From: CAUZIB01 sp963663925
GTDB taxonomy: Bacteria; Acidobacteriota; Vicinamibacteria; Vicinamibacterales; UBA8438
Assembly (NCBI GenBank): GCA_965237405.1
Contig: OZ250139.1
Span: 1,302,001 to 1,366,000, forward strand
Direction: 5' to 3'
DNA length: 64,000 nt
In this document: positions 8,111 through 17,044 of the stretch, piece by piece
Layout of the letters: every line of letters starts with the position of its first letter
Position numbering within the stretch: the first letter of the stretch is position 1
Notes under the pieces: generated by a model
What the model was told of the DNA's origin: nothing
Databases searched by the model: none
What the model saw: only the letters and a program-made list of their open reading frames with translations
Made by a program: the position numbers and the translations under genes

Positions 8111-8292
8111 GCTGGTCTCCTCCTTGATGGGTCACCTTATCTTGGCGGCGTGTCAATCATCGCCTGAGCGGATGCGGCGAGCGTAGTATCATCTACTTCT
8201 CACCTCAAAAGGGTGGTCAGCCACAGGTCCGACCGGCTACTCGACGACTGACGGCTCGTCGAAATTCACCGTCTGCCCAGGGTGGGGAGCCT

Positions 8293-9257
8293 ATGAGCCA
8301 AAGCAACTACGACGAACAAAACCGTGTCAAAGCGTCCTTCGATGCAGCGTATACCGCACTGACCCCGCACCGATACCTTCACAACATGACCGCCGTCGAT
8401 TACCGGATGGCTGACTACATGAACCCCTTTCTCACCGCCGTCGTTGACGCTTCCGTGTCCCCCCCCCCCCGCAGCGCCCTGTCTGGATCTTGGACCTGGG
8501 GTGCTCCTATGGCGTGTCCGGAGTACTGCTCAAGACGGATTGCTCGTATCAGGAGTTGGCGAAGTTTTTCCTGCACGAGGCGAGTTCGGAATACTCGTCG
8601 TGCGTCACCGAGTCTAAGCGTTGGCTGGAATCACACGTAGCGCGAGAAGACGTAGAGGTCGTCGGGTTCGATCGTTCGGCGGAGGCTATCAGATTCGCTA
8701 CGGCTTCTCGGATGATAGATAAGGGCATCACACGCGACCTTGAGGAGAACGAGTCCGAACTGACGGAAGATGAGAGAAGCCTTATTCGACAGTGCGATGT
8801 GCTCCTTAGCACCGGCGTCTTAGGGTATGTCACCGAGAAGACCGTCAGTCCCATCTTGGACGAGTTTGGTAACGATGTCCGAGGCCCGTTAGGGCCAGTA
8901 GCCATCATGTCGGTGCTTGAACTCTTTGACCCGGAACCCATCGCGGAGTCCTTTGCCGAGCACGGCTATCGATTCGGTCAACTTCCGATTCGGATGCCGC
9001 AGCGGCGCTTCGCGGGCGAGGAAGAGCGCGAGGGTGTGCTGGAGACACTTCGAGACCGAGGTGAGCCTACTGCGGTCCAAGAGTCAGAAGACCAGATGTT
9101 TGCCAGCCTTTGTGTCGCGGCCCATCCGCAGTCGTTCGAAGTTCTCGCCAAACGGATGACCGAAGTCGCCGAGGCGTTACCGGCAGAAGTCCGCCTAGGT
9201 CACCAGGAGCTCACTACCTTCTCAGAGAGTGAAGTCAGTGGCTCTTCCGTCGAGTAG
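8293..9257 (+). pseudogene. SAM methyltransferase split by an 11-C tract (possible phase variation)
   Basis: The first frame (from ATG 8293) gives MSQSNYDEQNRVKASFDAAY and ends up out of frame after a run of eleven C at 8460-8470. With twelve C the frame continues as VSPPPPQRPVWILDLGCSYG, giving one protein of about 321 residues with SAM motif I (ILDLGCSYGVSG) at about residue 70 and later D-R-S-A-E-A. The rest is long, acidic and without another known domain. One-base slippage in such a tract could switch the gene on and off, or the count could be a sequencing error. Substrate unknown. Confidence 0.7.
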
Positions 9258-9788
9258 TTGATGTTCGCGGGCGAGTTCAGGCAGAACGCTCGCGGAACCC
9301 TGGGCAGCGACATGACCCCCACGCCCATCGAAACGAAAATTGGCGGCTGTAAATTTTGGTTGCCTATATACATATAAGGAAGTCGCTCACGGTTTTGGAT
9401 CTGACAAAACCGCGCCAGAGAAAAGGGACGACCGGGGTACTGAAACCCCCGTCGAAACCAGGAACATCCGAGGGCAACCAGAAGGTTTGGGGGTAACGCT
9501 CTAGGTTGTGGAAACAGAAGTCATGCATTAGGTATGACTTCTAGTAACAATGCGACTCCCAGTCCCTCCGCCATATCTTATATCCCACCCACGTCGTTAC
9601 CCGGGCACAACCCGCACGCCGATTCCACCTTGCTCCGACGACCTCAGGTCGAAGCACTGACCGGACTTCGCCGCGCCGTTTGATTGGAGTCAAGGGGATA
9701 CCCCAAGTCGGCTATGATGCGCCGATCGCCTTCGCCAAAGAACCCAATGAGCGTAGCTGTCACGACGTCCTCTAGGCCGCACAAGTAA
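9258..9788. repeat. Spacer with element right-end repeat (copy R1) and a hairpin
   Basis: Positions 9338-9440 are a diverged copy of the conserved block that precedes each displaced tRNA-Leu 3' end (AAAATTGGCGG, an AT-rich run, CGGTTTT at 9390-9396 pairing with AAAACCG at 9406-9412, CGCGCCAGAGAAAA). No tRNA fragment follows here. Further on, 9516-9542 is a hairpin with 9-bp stem (AGAAGTCAT / ATGACTTCT). No gene is visible in 9443-9788 apart from out-of-frame 5' sequence of the following methyltransferase. Confidence 0.6.
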
Positions 9789-10367
9789 CTCCTCTATCTG
9801 ATCGTCGGCCGCTTTCTGAAGTATGCACCGGAGGTCGATGTCGCGCTCGACCTGGCCTGTGGAAGGATGCTCAGCGCCGACAAGGTCATGGCCAGGCAGT
9901 ACATCGGCGTCGATATCGACGAGGACCGGCTGCGTGAAGGCATCGCCCGCCACCCCAGCGCCCGGGCCATTTCCTCGACGATCGAGAGTCTGCCCGACGA
10001 CATCACCGGCGACATGGTCTTTTGTCTTCAGTGCATCGGCGTCAACAAGTTTTTCAAGCCGGAGCACACGGTCGAGGCGGTCGCGAAGATGGTCGACGCG
10101 ACCCGGCCAGGCGGTACGCTGCTTTTTAATGTCGGCCACAACAGCCAGGCGTATCTTGCGGAAATCGTGGAGATGCTGGGCAAGGTATTCTCCCGGTGCA
10201 AGATTGTCGACTACGGCCGGTTCCACGGGCGCTGGGACGGAGCAGCGCTGCTCCTGGCCTATGTCATGAGCGCCCTGCCGTTCATCGCCCGATATCCGGC
10301 GCGGCCGGGGCGGATTTTCATCTGCGAGGGTCGGACCTCATCGCCCGCTCGCGATTTTTGGATCTGA
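9789..10367 (+). pseudogene. Class I methyltransferase lacking its N-terminus
   Basis: The frame is open from 9789 after a TAA and reads ...KYAPEVDVALDLACGRMLSA..., with SAM motif I (VALDLACG), motif II (YIGVDIDEDRL) and a motif VI loop (ATRPGGTLLFNVGHN). Upstream the preceding protein part appears in another frame (…AFAKEPNERSCHDVL, then TAG), so the gene has lost its start by frameshift. Translation from ATG 9867 would omit motif I. The 3' end runs into element repeat R2, which supplies the last codons. Confidence 0.6.
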
Positions 10368-10509
10368 GGAAATCGGGCGATCAAAAAAGTCCGGCCGGGG
10401 TGTGCTGAACCCACCCCTAGAGTGGCGTTTGACACCTTCTGGGCATCAAGACTGGGCATCAACAGGAACTAGACGCAGCCTTCGTGGTGCGATCAATCAT
10501 GTGTTCCTC
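10318..10509. repeat. Element right-end repeat copy R2 joined to element inner-left sequence
   Basis: 10,340-10,380 contains the conserved hairpin with changed bases that still pair: CGATTT with AAATCG, inside outer arms ATCGCCCG and CGGGCGAT. After GGCCGGGGTG the sequence jumps to TGGGCATCAAGACTGGGCATC (10,440-10,461), which elsewhere (45,737-45,758) lies at the integrase 3' end. 10,487-10,509 repeats 23 bp also found at 44,946-44,968. This looks like a scar where element ends joined without the tRNA part. Confidence 0.55.
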
Positions 10510-10677
10510 TCCATTACCTATATAGATACACGACCCATTCCGGCGTGGGTAACAGGTCTCGGTCCGCTGAGAAGCGGAGCAATGCCTGTTACACTGGGAT
10601 ACCGTCGTCAGGCCAAGGTAGCTTCTGAATCCACGAACCTGGGCCACAATTCCGCTCACTGTAACGAAACGAGAATC

Positions 10678-12288
10678 ATGATTCGTACACAAGGTCTGTC
10701 TGTTCAGTTCGGCGAACGTGTTCTGTTCGAGGACGTTGCGATCAAGTTCGCTAAGGGTAATTGCTACGGCTTGATCGGACCTAACGGCGCAGGAAAGTCG
10801 ACGCTTCTCAAAGTTTTGTCTGGCGAGACTGAACCGCACTCAGGTTCCGTGGTGATCGACCAAGGTCTGCGAGTCGCGGTTCTCAAGCAGGATCACTTCG
10901 AATTCAACGAGTTCGACGCGCTCACCACGGTGTTAATGGGGCATGGTCGTCTGTTCGCCATTATGCAGGAGAAGGACGCCCTCTACTTGAAGCGGGACTT
11001 CGACGAGTCTGACGGCATGCGCGCGGCGGAGCTGGAGGCTGAGTTCGGCGGGCTGAATGGCTGGGAGGCCGAGGCGCAGGCAGGCGAGCTGCTAGGCGGG
11101 CTGGGTATCCCGGTATCTCGGCATGGACTCCTCGTTAGGGAACTCGACGACGGTGATAAGGTTCGCGTCCTTCTAGCTCAAGCGGTGTTTGGCGACCCTG
11201 ACGTTCTGTTAATGGACGAACCGACGAATCATTTGGACGTTGAGTCGATTTTGTGGCTTGAGGACTTCCTGCTGTCCTTTCAGAACACCGTGATCGTCGT
11301 GTCGCACGACCGCCACTTCCTCAACCGAGTGAGCACGCACACTGCAGACATCGACTACCATAAAGTGAAGTTGTACACCGGGAACTATGACTTCTGGCGC
11401 CAGGCCAGCGAAATGGCGCTCCGGCATAGGCAAGCGCGGAAAGAGAAGAACGAGGACCGGGCCCAGGAGCTTAGGGAGTTCATTGCCCGCTTCAGCGCCA
11501 ACGCATCCAAATCCCGGCAAGCCACCTCTCGCAAGAAGATGCTAGGGCAACTCGACGTTGAGGCGATTGCTCCGTCGTCTCGGAAGGCTCCGCACATCGT
11601 CTTCAGTTCAGAGAAGGTCCATAGCAAGGAGATGCTCAGCCTCACGGATGTGTCGAAGTCCGTCGGCGGGCAGAGTATCTTCAAAGGGGTCAACCTCACG
11701 ATCGCTAACGGAGAGCGGGTGGTGGTGGTCTCGCGAGACTCTGTGGCAACGTCGACGTTTCTGGAGGTCGTCGCGGGTACGCAGGAGCCCGACACTGGCA
11801 GTGTCCGGTGGGGGGCGTCGGTGCGGCGCTCGTTTCTGCCAAAAGAGTACGGCCACCTGTTCGACGTCGATCTCAGCGTCATCGACTGGTTGCGGCAGTT
11901 CAGCGAGGATCCGGATGAGGACTTCATCCGGCAGTTCCTGGGCCGCATGCTGTTTACCGGCGAGGAATCCAAGAAATCGGTCACCGTCCTCTCGGGGGGG
12001 GAGAAGGTGCGCTGCATGCTCGCGCGTTTGATGCTCGAGAACCCTCAGTGCCTCATTCTAGACGGTCCGACGAACCATCTCGACCTGGAGTCGATCAACG
12101 TCCTGAACAACGCCCTGAGCAAACGCAGCGGCACTCTGATTTTTGGGTCTCATGACGTCGAGTTGATCGAGTCGTTGACCGACAGGGTTATCGAGATTAC
12201 CGACGAAGGTCTCGTTGACCATCAGTGCGGCTACGCCGAGCTACGACAGCGGCGGACCGAAGAGTCGGCCGTGCTCGTCGGCGCTTAA
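10678..12288 (+). CDS. ABC-F family ATPase, YbiT-like, with one degenerate ATP site
   Basis: A 536-residue soluble protein with two ABC domains and no membrane part, as in ABC-F ribosome-associated factors. Start at ATG 10,678 (MIRTQGLSVQ); the open frame upstream is element debris. Walker A1 (GPNGAGKS, 34-41), Walker B1 (DEPTNHLD, 180-187), the linker SANASKSRQATSR and signature 2 (LSGGEK, 438-443) are intact. Signature 1 is LDDGDK, Walker A2 is SRDSVATS (352-359) and Walker B2 is DGPTNHLD with the catalytic Glu replaced by Gly. So the composite site A1/signature 2 is complete, and the site A2/signature 1 is dead. Probably a translation factor; not a transporter. Confidence 0.85.
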   Translation: MIRTQGLSVQFGERVLFEDVAIKFAKGNCYGLIGPNGAGKSTLLKVLSGETEPHSGSVVIDQGLRVAVLKQDHFEFNEFDALTTVLMGHGRLFAIMQEKDALYLKRDFDESDGMRAAELEAEFGGLNGWEAEAQAGELLGGLGIPVSRHGLLVRELDDGDKVRVLLAQAVFGDPDVLLMDEPTNHLDVESILWLEDFLLSFQNTVIVVSHDRHFLNRVSTHTADIDYHKVKLYTGNYDFWRQASEMALRHRQARKEKNEDRAQELREFIARFSANASKSRQATSRKKMLGQLDVEAIAPSSRKAPHIVFSSEKVHSKEMLSLTDVSKSVGGQSIFKGVNLTIANGERVVVVSRDSVATSTFLEVVAGTQEPDTGSVRWGASVRRSFLPKEYGHLFDVDLSVIDWLRQFSEDPDEDFIRQFLGRMLFTGEESKKSVTVLSGGEKVRCMLARLMLENPQCLILDGPTNHLDLESINVLNNALSKRSGTLIFGSHDVELIESLTDRVIEITDEGLVDHQCGYAELRQRRTEESAVLVGA

Positions 12289-12601
12289 GGCATCGCCCCG
12301 ACCCCGGCTGTGTCTCTTGAACTGGACATTAGGGAAAAAGGTGTTCTTACTGACCAAAAAATCAACGAGCTTAATAGGGAGAGAAATATCTATTCCCTGT
12401 TGCACACGAAAGGCGAACACTCTTTCCCTGGTCTGCGGGTCAACACCATATAATCAGCTCTGATCTGTCGAGTGAGCTACGGTCCGCGAAAGGGCCGACG
12501 GGATGAATCTGCACCACGTTCGCATCGACACCATCACCACCAGACGCCCGTATCGATTCTCCGGAAGGCCTTCAACATGAAAGCGTGAGGCATGCTAACC
12601 A
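12289..12601. other. Spacer with a possible 47-codon gene fragment
   Basis: A short frame on the plus strand from GTG 12,310 to TAA 12,453 reads MSLELDIREKGVLTDQKINE, then LNRERNIYSLLHTKG. It is hydrophilic and gene-like but has no family I can name and may be a remnant. Nothing else is supported in this gap. Confidence 0.3.
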
Positions 12602-12868
12602 ATGAAGATCCTGAAGTGTGACCTCTGCCACCGTGAAGAGCTCACAAAAGCGGATGGTGCAGACAAGCAGGACGTCCGAACCATCTCAGCTGGCGGCGCC
12701 ATCAGTACTGGCAGGCTCAGGCGCGACTGTGCATGGCGCTTGTCCGTTGGCGGCGGCAGTCAAGACTTGGAGATCTGCGGGGTGTGCCAAGGACGGCTCA
12801 CCCAAGCCCTTGAGTCGTGCCTGTCCGAGATGAAGGAAACAGACGAGGCGGGAGAGGTCGCGTCATGA
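12602..12868 (+). CDS. Small Cys-pair (zinc-ribbon-like) hypothetical protein
   Basis: An 88-residue protein starting MKILKCDLCHREE. Two Cys pairs (C6-x2-C9 and C60-x2-C63 in EICGVCQGRL) suggest a treble-clef or ribbon zinc site, a layout common in small phage-type proteins. There is no signal peptide; the C-terminus is acidic. It lies between the ABC-F gene and a decayed Cys/HGG gene and may belong to mobile DNA. I do not recognise a named family. Confidence 0.5.
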   Translation: MKILKCDLCHREELTKADGADKQDVRTISAGGAISTGRLRRDCAWRLSVGGGSQDLEICGVCQGRLTQALESCLSEMKETDEAGEVAS

Positions 12869-12992
12869 CCTGCAACACGTTGCACTGAGCTATCTCACCG
12901 AAAAGCGCACGAACGGCGCGTAAGCCCCGATCACCCACCCGATCAGCCCCTGAAGTCACCCAGCCGGAGAAGGCCTCTGACCAGGGTGTCGC

Positions 12993-13341
12993 CTACCAGG
13001 GTCTAAGCACTGTGATCTTTGTATCGACTTCGATGCGGTCGGCGGCCTTTAACCCTCCGCGATCGAGGATGTCCTTAACCGCGCCAAGGACCACCGCCTC
13101 TGAGTTCGCGTGCAGCAGCTTCTCAAGCACCTCAACGGCATCGGGCGTGAGTCCCTCGAATCTTGAGGTCAGCAGCTTCTACAGCCCGCTGAGCGCGAGC
13201 TAACGCCAATGGCGATTTGGCGCCATGCATATGACACGTCCGCTGCGCCTTCATCGCGTACTTGCCGCATCGCTGACCAGACCGCTTGCTCTTCGCGGTG
13301 CATTGACGAGGGTGTGGAGGACGCTCTTCGGTTTGATGCAT
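12993..13341 (-). pseudogene. Diverged Cys/HGG family member with frameshift
   Basis: Starting at ATG 13,341 it reads MHQTEERPPHPRQCTAKSKR, SGQRCGKYAMKAQRTCHMHG (HGA in place of HGG), then after a one-base frameshift GLTPDAVEVLEKLL and the end DTKITVLRPW-stop. The length of 349 bases is not a multiple of three, agreeing with the shift. It is the most different paralogue in the window, so the family has been here, or been imported, more than once. Confidence 0.65.
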
Positions 13342-13409
13342 GGGGATGTGTTGACCCATGAGGCACGGGACGACAACCTCGTCGAGATTTCCGAGTATCA
13401 ATAAGCGCG

Positions 13410-14369
13410 CTAGTCCTGGCCTCCGGCTTCGCGCCTCTCGTCGGCTCGTGCGCCGCTCAGCATGCTCGTCATCGCGTGCTTGTTCCCCTCGTGACAGGCA
13501 TACTCGTACATGGAGTACTCGTCGAAGCGCGATAGACCGATGCCTGCCTTCCACGGTGTCACCCAGGTTTCGGGATCGCCGACGATCGCTTCGTAGTCGA
13601 GCGAGTCTTCGCCGGTCGGTGTGAATCGCTCGGTGACCGTCAGCTGGTCGGTGTGCGCGTTGCCTCGGATCGCACTTCTGTCCGTGAAGTTCGTCGTCTC
13701 CACGACCAGCGTGTTGCCGTCGAAGTATCCCCGGGACCGGCCCATCCAGAGCCGGATGTCCGATTCGGGCAGAGGCCCGTCCGATAGCGGAATGATGCGT
13801 GCGTCGTGGATCATCTCGTACCGGATGACGACGTATCTCGGAACCTGAAGAATCTGGTAGGCGTTGTTGTAGAGAGATGGAAACGTCGAGGCCGGAACGC
13901 CTCGGGTGATGCAGCGCACCCACGGATCGAGGTAGGCGTACGAGTCGAACGCCTTGCGGCAGACGTTGTCGATCCGCTTGCTTCCAGTCTCCGTCAGGGC
14001 CGGCAGCCTGCCGTGCGCCGGTTCCGAAATGAGGCTCGATCTCACCTTCGCCACGTCCGTGGCCGTTTCGAACCAGTGTGCGGGGATACCGCCAATCACC
14101 GCCGCGGGGTTGCTCTCGGGCAGGGACTCATCCGATGGGACACAGGTCCCCGTGCCGATCAACTGGCGAGTGGCCCTCGTCCCGGGAGGAGCCGGCGCTT
14201 CCAGACTGAACCCTTCGCCCAGATCGAAGTTCGTCCAGATCCCTTGGAGATCCGGGTCGCCCCACGGCGTCGTTGACGGCTGCCCGCTGGCCACCGACGG
14301 ACTGATCATGGTGAGCGCGGCCACGAGCGCCAGGCACGCGAAGAGAACTGCGAATCGATACGTCGTCAT
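13410..14369 (-). CDS. Secreted DLQGIW-family protein of unknown function
   Basis: A 319-residue protein from ATG 14,369 (GGAAG site upstream; longer starts are rejected because they precede the signal peptide MTTYRFAVLFACLALVAALT). The mature chain opens with TPWGDPDLQGIWTN, then YNNAYQILQVPRYVVIRYEM, a GxSRGYFDGNTLVVETTNF motif, VERFTP and the closing YEYACHEGN. These blocks recur in five other loci of this window. The family is abundant in acidobacterial genomes and is usually annotated only as hypothetical; extracytoplasmic, probably beta-rich. Enzymatic role unknown. Confidence 0.75.
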   Translation of the reverse strand: MTTYRFAVLFACLALVAALTMISPSVASGQPSTTPWGDPDLQGIWTNFDLGEGFSLEAPAPPGTRATRQLIGTGTCVPSDESLPESNPAAVIGGIPAHWFETATDVAKVRSSLISEPAHGRLPALTETGSKRIDNVCRKAFDSYAYLDPWVRCITRGVPASTFPSLYNNAYQILQVPRYVVIRYEMIHDARIIPLSDGPLPESDIRLWMGRSRGYFDGNTLVVETTNFTDRSAIRGNAHTDQLTVTERFTPTGEDSLDYEAIVGDPETWVTPWKAGIGLSRFDEYSMYEYACHEGNKHAMTSMLSGARADERREAGGQD

Positions 14370-14507
14370 TGGTCTTCCTTCGTGGTGTCTTTCGTTCCGT
14401 TTTGACGTTACCACGGGGGTCACGTAGAACGGACCTCATGCGTGCGGCGCTCAAAGTACCAAACATGAGGGCCGCATTCAATCGCCAAATAGACCCCCGA
14501 ACCGAAA

Positions 14508-14755
14508 CCGAAAATTGGCGGGTGTGTGATCCGGGCACCTATATAAGATATTAGCGACCCCCCCTGCGGTTTTTGGATCCTGAGGAAATCGACCGAGCAA
14601 AACAATCCGAGGGAGGTCGGCTTACCGGGGTCGATTACTCCCTTCCCCGAGGGTCAATCACTCCCCTTCTCAGTCCGGTAGCCGTCAAACCTTCTAAGCC
14701 GTCGTATCAGGGTTAGACGACCCAACCATTCAACACAATAAACATAGGAGTCAAA
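14508..14755. repeat. Element right-end repeat copy R3
   Basis: A 250-bp block in the same order as at 36,078 and 45,255: AAAATTGGCGG, AT-rich segment, hairpin around TTTTTGGATCCTGA (14,570-14,590), GGTCGGCTTACCGGGGTCGA, TCAGTCCGGTAGCCGTCAAA and CAGGGTTAGACGACCCAACC. It runs directly into a tRNA-Leu 3' end. Confidence 0.75.
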
Positions 14756-14812
14756 TGGTTCCGAGGGCGGGAATCGAACCCGCACGGTCCGTTAGAACCA
14801 CAGGATTTTAAG
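14756..14812 (-). other. Displaced tRNA-Leu 3' end (attachment-site scar 1)
   Basis: Minus strand gives the anticodon-loop side CTTAAAATCCTGTGG, variable arm, T arm GCGGGTTCGATTCCCGC and CCTCGGAACCA. The 5' half of the tRNA is absent. This is the classic relic left when an integrase inserts at a tRNA 3' end. One base in the acceptor stem differs from copies 2 and 3. Confidence 0.75.
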
Positions 14813-14826
14813 AATCCGCCACTCTC

Positions 14827-14935
14827 TTCCATACCGCATCGTTGCGTTGTTTCCTGCGGTGTTCTCTCAACCAACAAGAGACAGTCTGTCCTACAGCCCA
14901 TACAGGCTCGAACCTTCCTACTGTTAGGATTCGTA
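14827..14935. repeat. Element inner-left block copy L1
   Basis: Shares GTTGCGTTGTTTCCTGCGGT, GTTCTCTCAAC and ACAAGxGACxGTCTxTCC with 36,405-36,490 and 45,636-45,720, where it separates a tRNA scar from an integrase remnant. Likely attachment-site arm sequence or integrase 3' flank. Confidence 0.65.
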
Positions 14936-14946
14936 TAGAGAAACGC

Positions 14947-16089
14947 ATGTTCGGACCCTACGTCCACCAGATCGACCCGATCCTGTTCGACATCGGCGGT
15001 GTGCATCTCTGGTGGTACGGGCTGGGCTTTGCTCTCGGGTTTCTCGAGATTCATCTCTTTCTGAGACGCCGTCATGGCCAGATGCACCTGTCACTCCGGG
15101 AGGTCTGGAGCCTAAGCTTGTTCGTGGTCATCGGCGTCCTCGTCGGCGGCCGCGCCGTCGAGATAGCGTTCGACGAATGGTCGTTCTACCGTGAGCATCT
15201 CGGGCTGATTCCCGCCTACTGGCTGGGCGGGATGGCTACACACGGACTCATGCTCGGTGGCGCGGTCGGCTCGGGACTGTTTGCACTCCGGTACCGGAAG
15301 TCGTTCCTGCTCCTTGCCGACACTCTCGTTATTCCAGCGGCGTTCCTCATGGGGATCGGGCGACTCGGGAACTTCATCGACGGCCAGATCGTCGGTGCCG
15401 TGACGGACGTGTGGTGGGCGGTCCAGTTTCCGGACGCGGATGGGTTTCGTCACCCGGTGGTGCTGTACGACGGTGCGAAGAACCTGCTGCTGATGGCCTA
15501 CCTGATGCGCGTGAGACGAATGAACACGACGCCTGGCGCGGCCGGGGCCCGCTTTGTGTTCTGGTACGCGTTTCCTCGCTTCTTCATCGACCTCTTCAGA
15601 GACTATCCGACTCACCTGCTCGTCCTCGGGACCGGGCAGACGCTTAACATAGTGATGGCCCTGCTCGGCGCTGCACTGTTGTATCGCTCGCGCTTGCGAA
15701 GGCTAGGTCTCCTCAAGAATAGTTTGGCGACCAGTCCATTCCCTGGCGGGTCGTTCGACGCGGTGCCGTTGGCCTCCCAGCGCATCGCCTTCATATGCCT
15801 GCTGGCGTTCTGCCTGACGATTCCGAGCAATTGGACACAGGACATTCCGTCCCGGTACGGCGACCGACACGCGGGACTGGAGTACTCTTGGCTGTATCCC
15901 ATGATCGACACTGCGCCGCCGCCTGCGGACCCCCCGGTGCTCAATCAGTCCAGCGGGCGTTTCGAGGTCGGTGCGCTCGGCGATGCCCCGCATAGGGGGC
16001 GAGACCTGCGGCCAGACTGGCACATCACGGGACAAGACCAGGCGTTGTCGAGCGGGTCGGCGGGGCCGTGGGTTCCCGGTCTGTGGTAA
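14947..16089 (+). CDS. lgt: Prolipoprotein diacylglyceryl transferase with C-terminal extension
   Basis: A 380-residue inner-membrane protein started at ATG 14,947; the open frame before it is element repeat L1. The Lgt core shows WYGLGFALGF, ATHGLMLGG (the conserved His-Gly), GIGRLGNFIDGQIVG (Lgt signature with essential Arg and Asn) and RFFIDLFRD near the end. Lgt transfers diacylglycerol to the lipobox Cys of preprolipoproteins. Usual length is 260-300 residues; here about 100 extra residues follow, with one more hydrophobic segment (RIAFICLLAFCLTIP) and a Pro-rich tail. It may be a second lgt rather than the housekeeping copy, as it sits right against an element end. Confidence 0.8.
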   Translation: MFGPYVHQIDPILFDIGGVHLWWYGLGFALGFLEIHLFLRRRHGQMHLSLREVWSLSLFVVIGVLVGGRAVEIAFDEWSFYREHLGLIPAYWLGGMATHGLMLGGAVGSGLFALRYRKSFLLLADTLVIPAAFLMGIGRLGNFIDGQIVGAVTDVWWAVQFPDADGFRHPVVLYDGAKNLLLMAYLMRVRRMNTTPGAAGARFVFWYAFPRFFIDLFRDYPTHLLVLGTGQTLNIVMALLGAALLYRSRLRRLGLLKNSLATSPFPGGSFDAVPLASQRIAFICLLAFCLTIPSNWTQDIPSRYGDRHAGLEYSWLYPMIDTAPPPADPPVLNQSSGRFEVGALGDAPHRGRDLRPDWHITGQDQALSSGSAGPWVPGLW

Positions 16090-16114
16090 CTATGGCAATC
16101 GGGCCACGAGTGAG

Positions 16115-16807
16115 ATGACGCGGTCCATCCTGGCGATCGTCCTGTTTGTGACCGTGTCGGCTTTCGCCGTGGCCCAATCGACCGCTCTGGACACGTTCAA
16201 CGAACCTCGCAGCGGCACGTCGTTCCCAGTCTCGCTGACCCCGCCTGGCGACACGACGCCGCACTGGATCATGGGCACGGGGATCCGGCAGCGCACGATT
16301 TTCAGGGTGAAGATTTATGCGTTCGGACTTTATGTCGATCCAGAGGGTGCTCGCGCATCTCTCTCTCGGTTCGCAGGCCGACCGGCGTCGACGCTCGAGC
16401 GCGACGAGAGTTTCTACCGGCACCTCCTCGATCTGGACTTCGCGATGACGCTTCGGCTAGTCATGACACGTACCGTCGACGGCAACGACATGGCCGAGGC
16501 CTTCGACGACGCCTTGAGGCCCCGGATGACCAGGGCCGTGACGGACACAAACACCTCCGGCGATCTGGCGGTGCTGGAGAGGTTCCGCGGCTACTTAGAC
16601 GTGGACGAAGTAAGAATTGGCACGGAGATCATTTTCTCCTGCGGTCCTGTGGGACGCTTGGCTACCTCGGTTGGAGGAGACGAGCGCCCGCCCATCGACT
16701 CGCGGGCCTTATGCCGGGCGCTGTTCGACGTCTACCTCGGTGAGGATCCGATCTCGGATGACGGGAAGAGGAACATCATCGCTGGATTTCCTAGCCTGAT
16801 CGGGTGA
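16115..16807 (+). CDS. Exported chalcone-isomerase-like protein
   Basis: A 230-residue protein from ATG 16,115 with a signal peptide ending AFAVAQ. The segments TGIRQRTIFRVKIYAFGLYV and LLDLDFAMTLRLVMTRTVDG match the chalcone isomerase-like fold (bacterial CHI-like family), whose bacterial members are extracytoplasmic and probably bind fatty acids or other hydrophobic ligands rather than chalcones. It follows lgt by 25 bp in the same direction, so the two are likely cotranscribed. The last third holds GEDPISDDGK, a typical CHI-like end. Confidence 0.75.
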   Translation: MTRSILAIVLFVTVSAFAVAQSTALDTFNEPRSGTSFPVSLTPPGDTTPHWIMGTGIRQRTIFRVKIYAFGLYVDPEGARASLSRFAGRPASTLERDESFYRHLLDLDFAMTLRLVMTRTVDGNDMAEAFDDALRPRMTRAVTDTNTSGDLAVLERFRGYLDVDEVRIGTEIIFSCGPVGRLATSVGGDERPPIDSRALCRALFDVYLGEDPISDDGKRNIIAGFPSLIG

Positions 16808-16882
16808 GCTATGCGTCGGCGCCTGTACTGCCACTTGTACTACTAGAGTCGCCAAACCGCCTCAGCCGGCCGGACACCCTCC

Positions 16883-17028
16883 CGAGTAGTCGGCGACGCA
16901 GCCGTACCCCACGTGCCGGAACCCGCGGAAAAGGCGGTGCCCATGTGGTACCGCCTTTTAATGCTCCACCCACGCTCGCCGAGATGGGTATCGACAAGAA
17001 GACATCATCACTCGCGCAACGGACGTGA
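16883..17028 (+). repeat. MT-A70 N-module fragment with variable-arm palindrome
   Basis: Encodes ...GKGGAHVVPPFNAPPTLAEMG, IDKKTSSLAQR then stops with TGA at 17,026. The palindrome occupies 16,929-16,959: AAAAGGC, GGTGCC, CATGT, GGTACC, GCCTTTT. Seven arm bases pair perfectly though they differ from all other copies. The gene that follows (17,045) is unrelated to MT-A70. Confidence 0.7.
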
Positions 17029-17044
17029 TAGGTTGCCCACAGAC

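Noticed and set aside
9543..9576. tmRNA or tRNA 3' end (GCGACTCCCAGTCCCTCCGCCA)
   Set aside because: It ends in CCA and looks tRNA-like, but no T-stem partner or 5' half is found, and the preceding hairpin does not fit a tRNA or tmRNA arm.
10402..10677. N-terminal extension of the ABC-F protein
   Set aside because: The extra 92 codons are element repeat sequence; homology to ABC-F proteins starts at MIRTQGLSVQF.
16913..17044. Fusion of MT-A70 N-module with the ADP-ribosyltransferase-like gene
   Set aside because: The long frame reads through the module in the wrong frame; the correct module frame stops at 17,028, so the two are separate.
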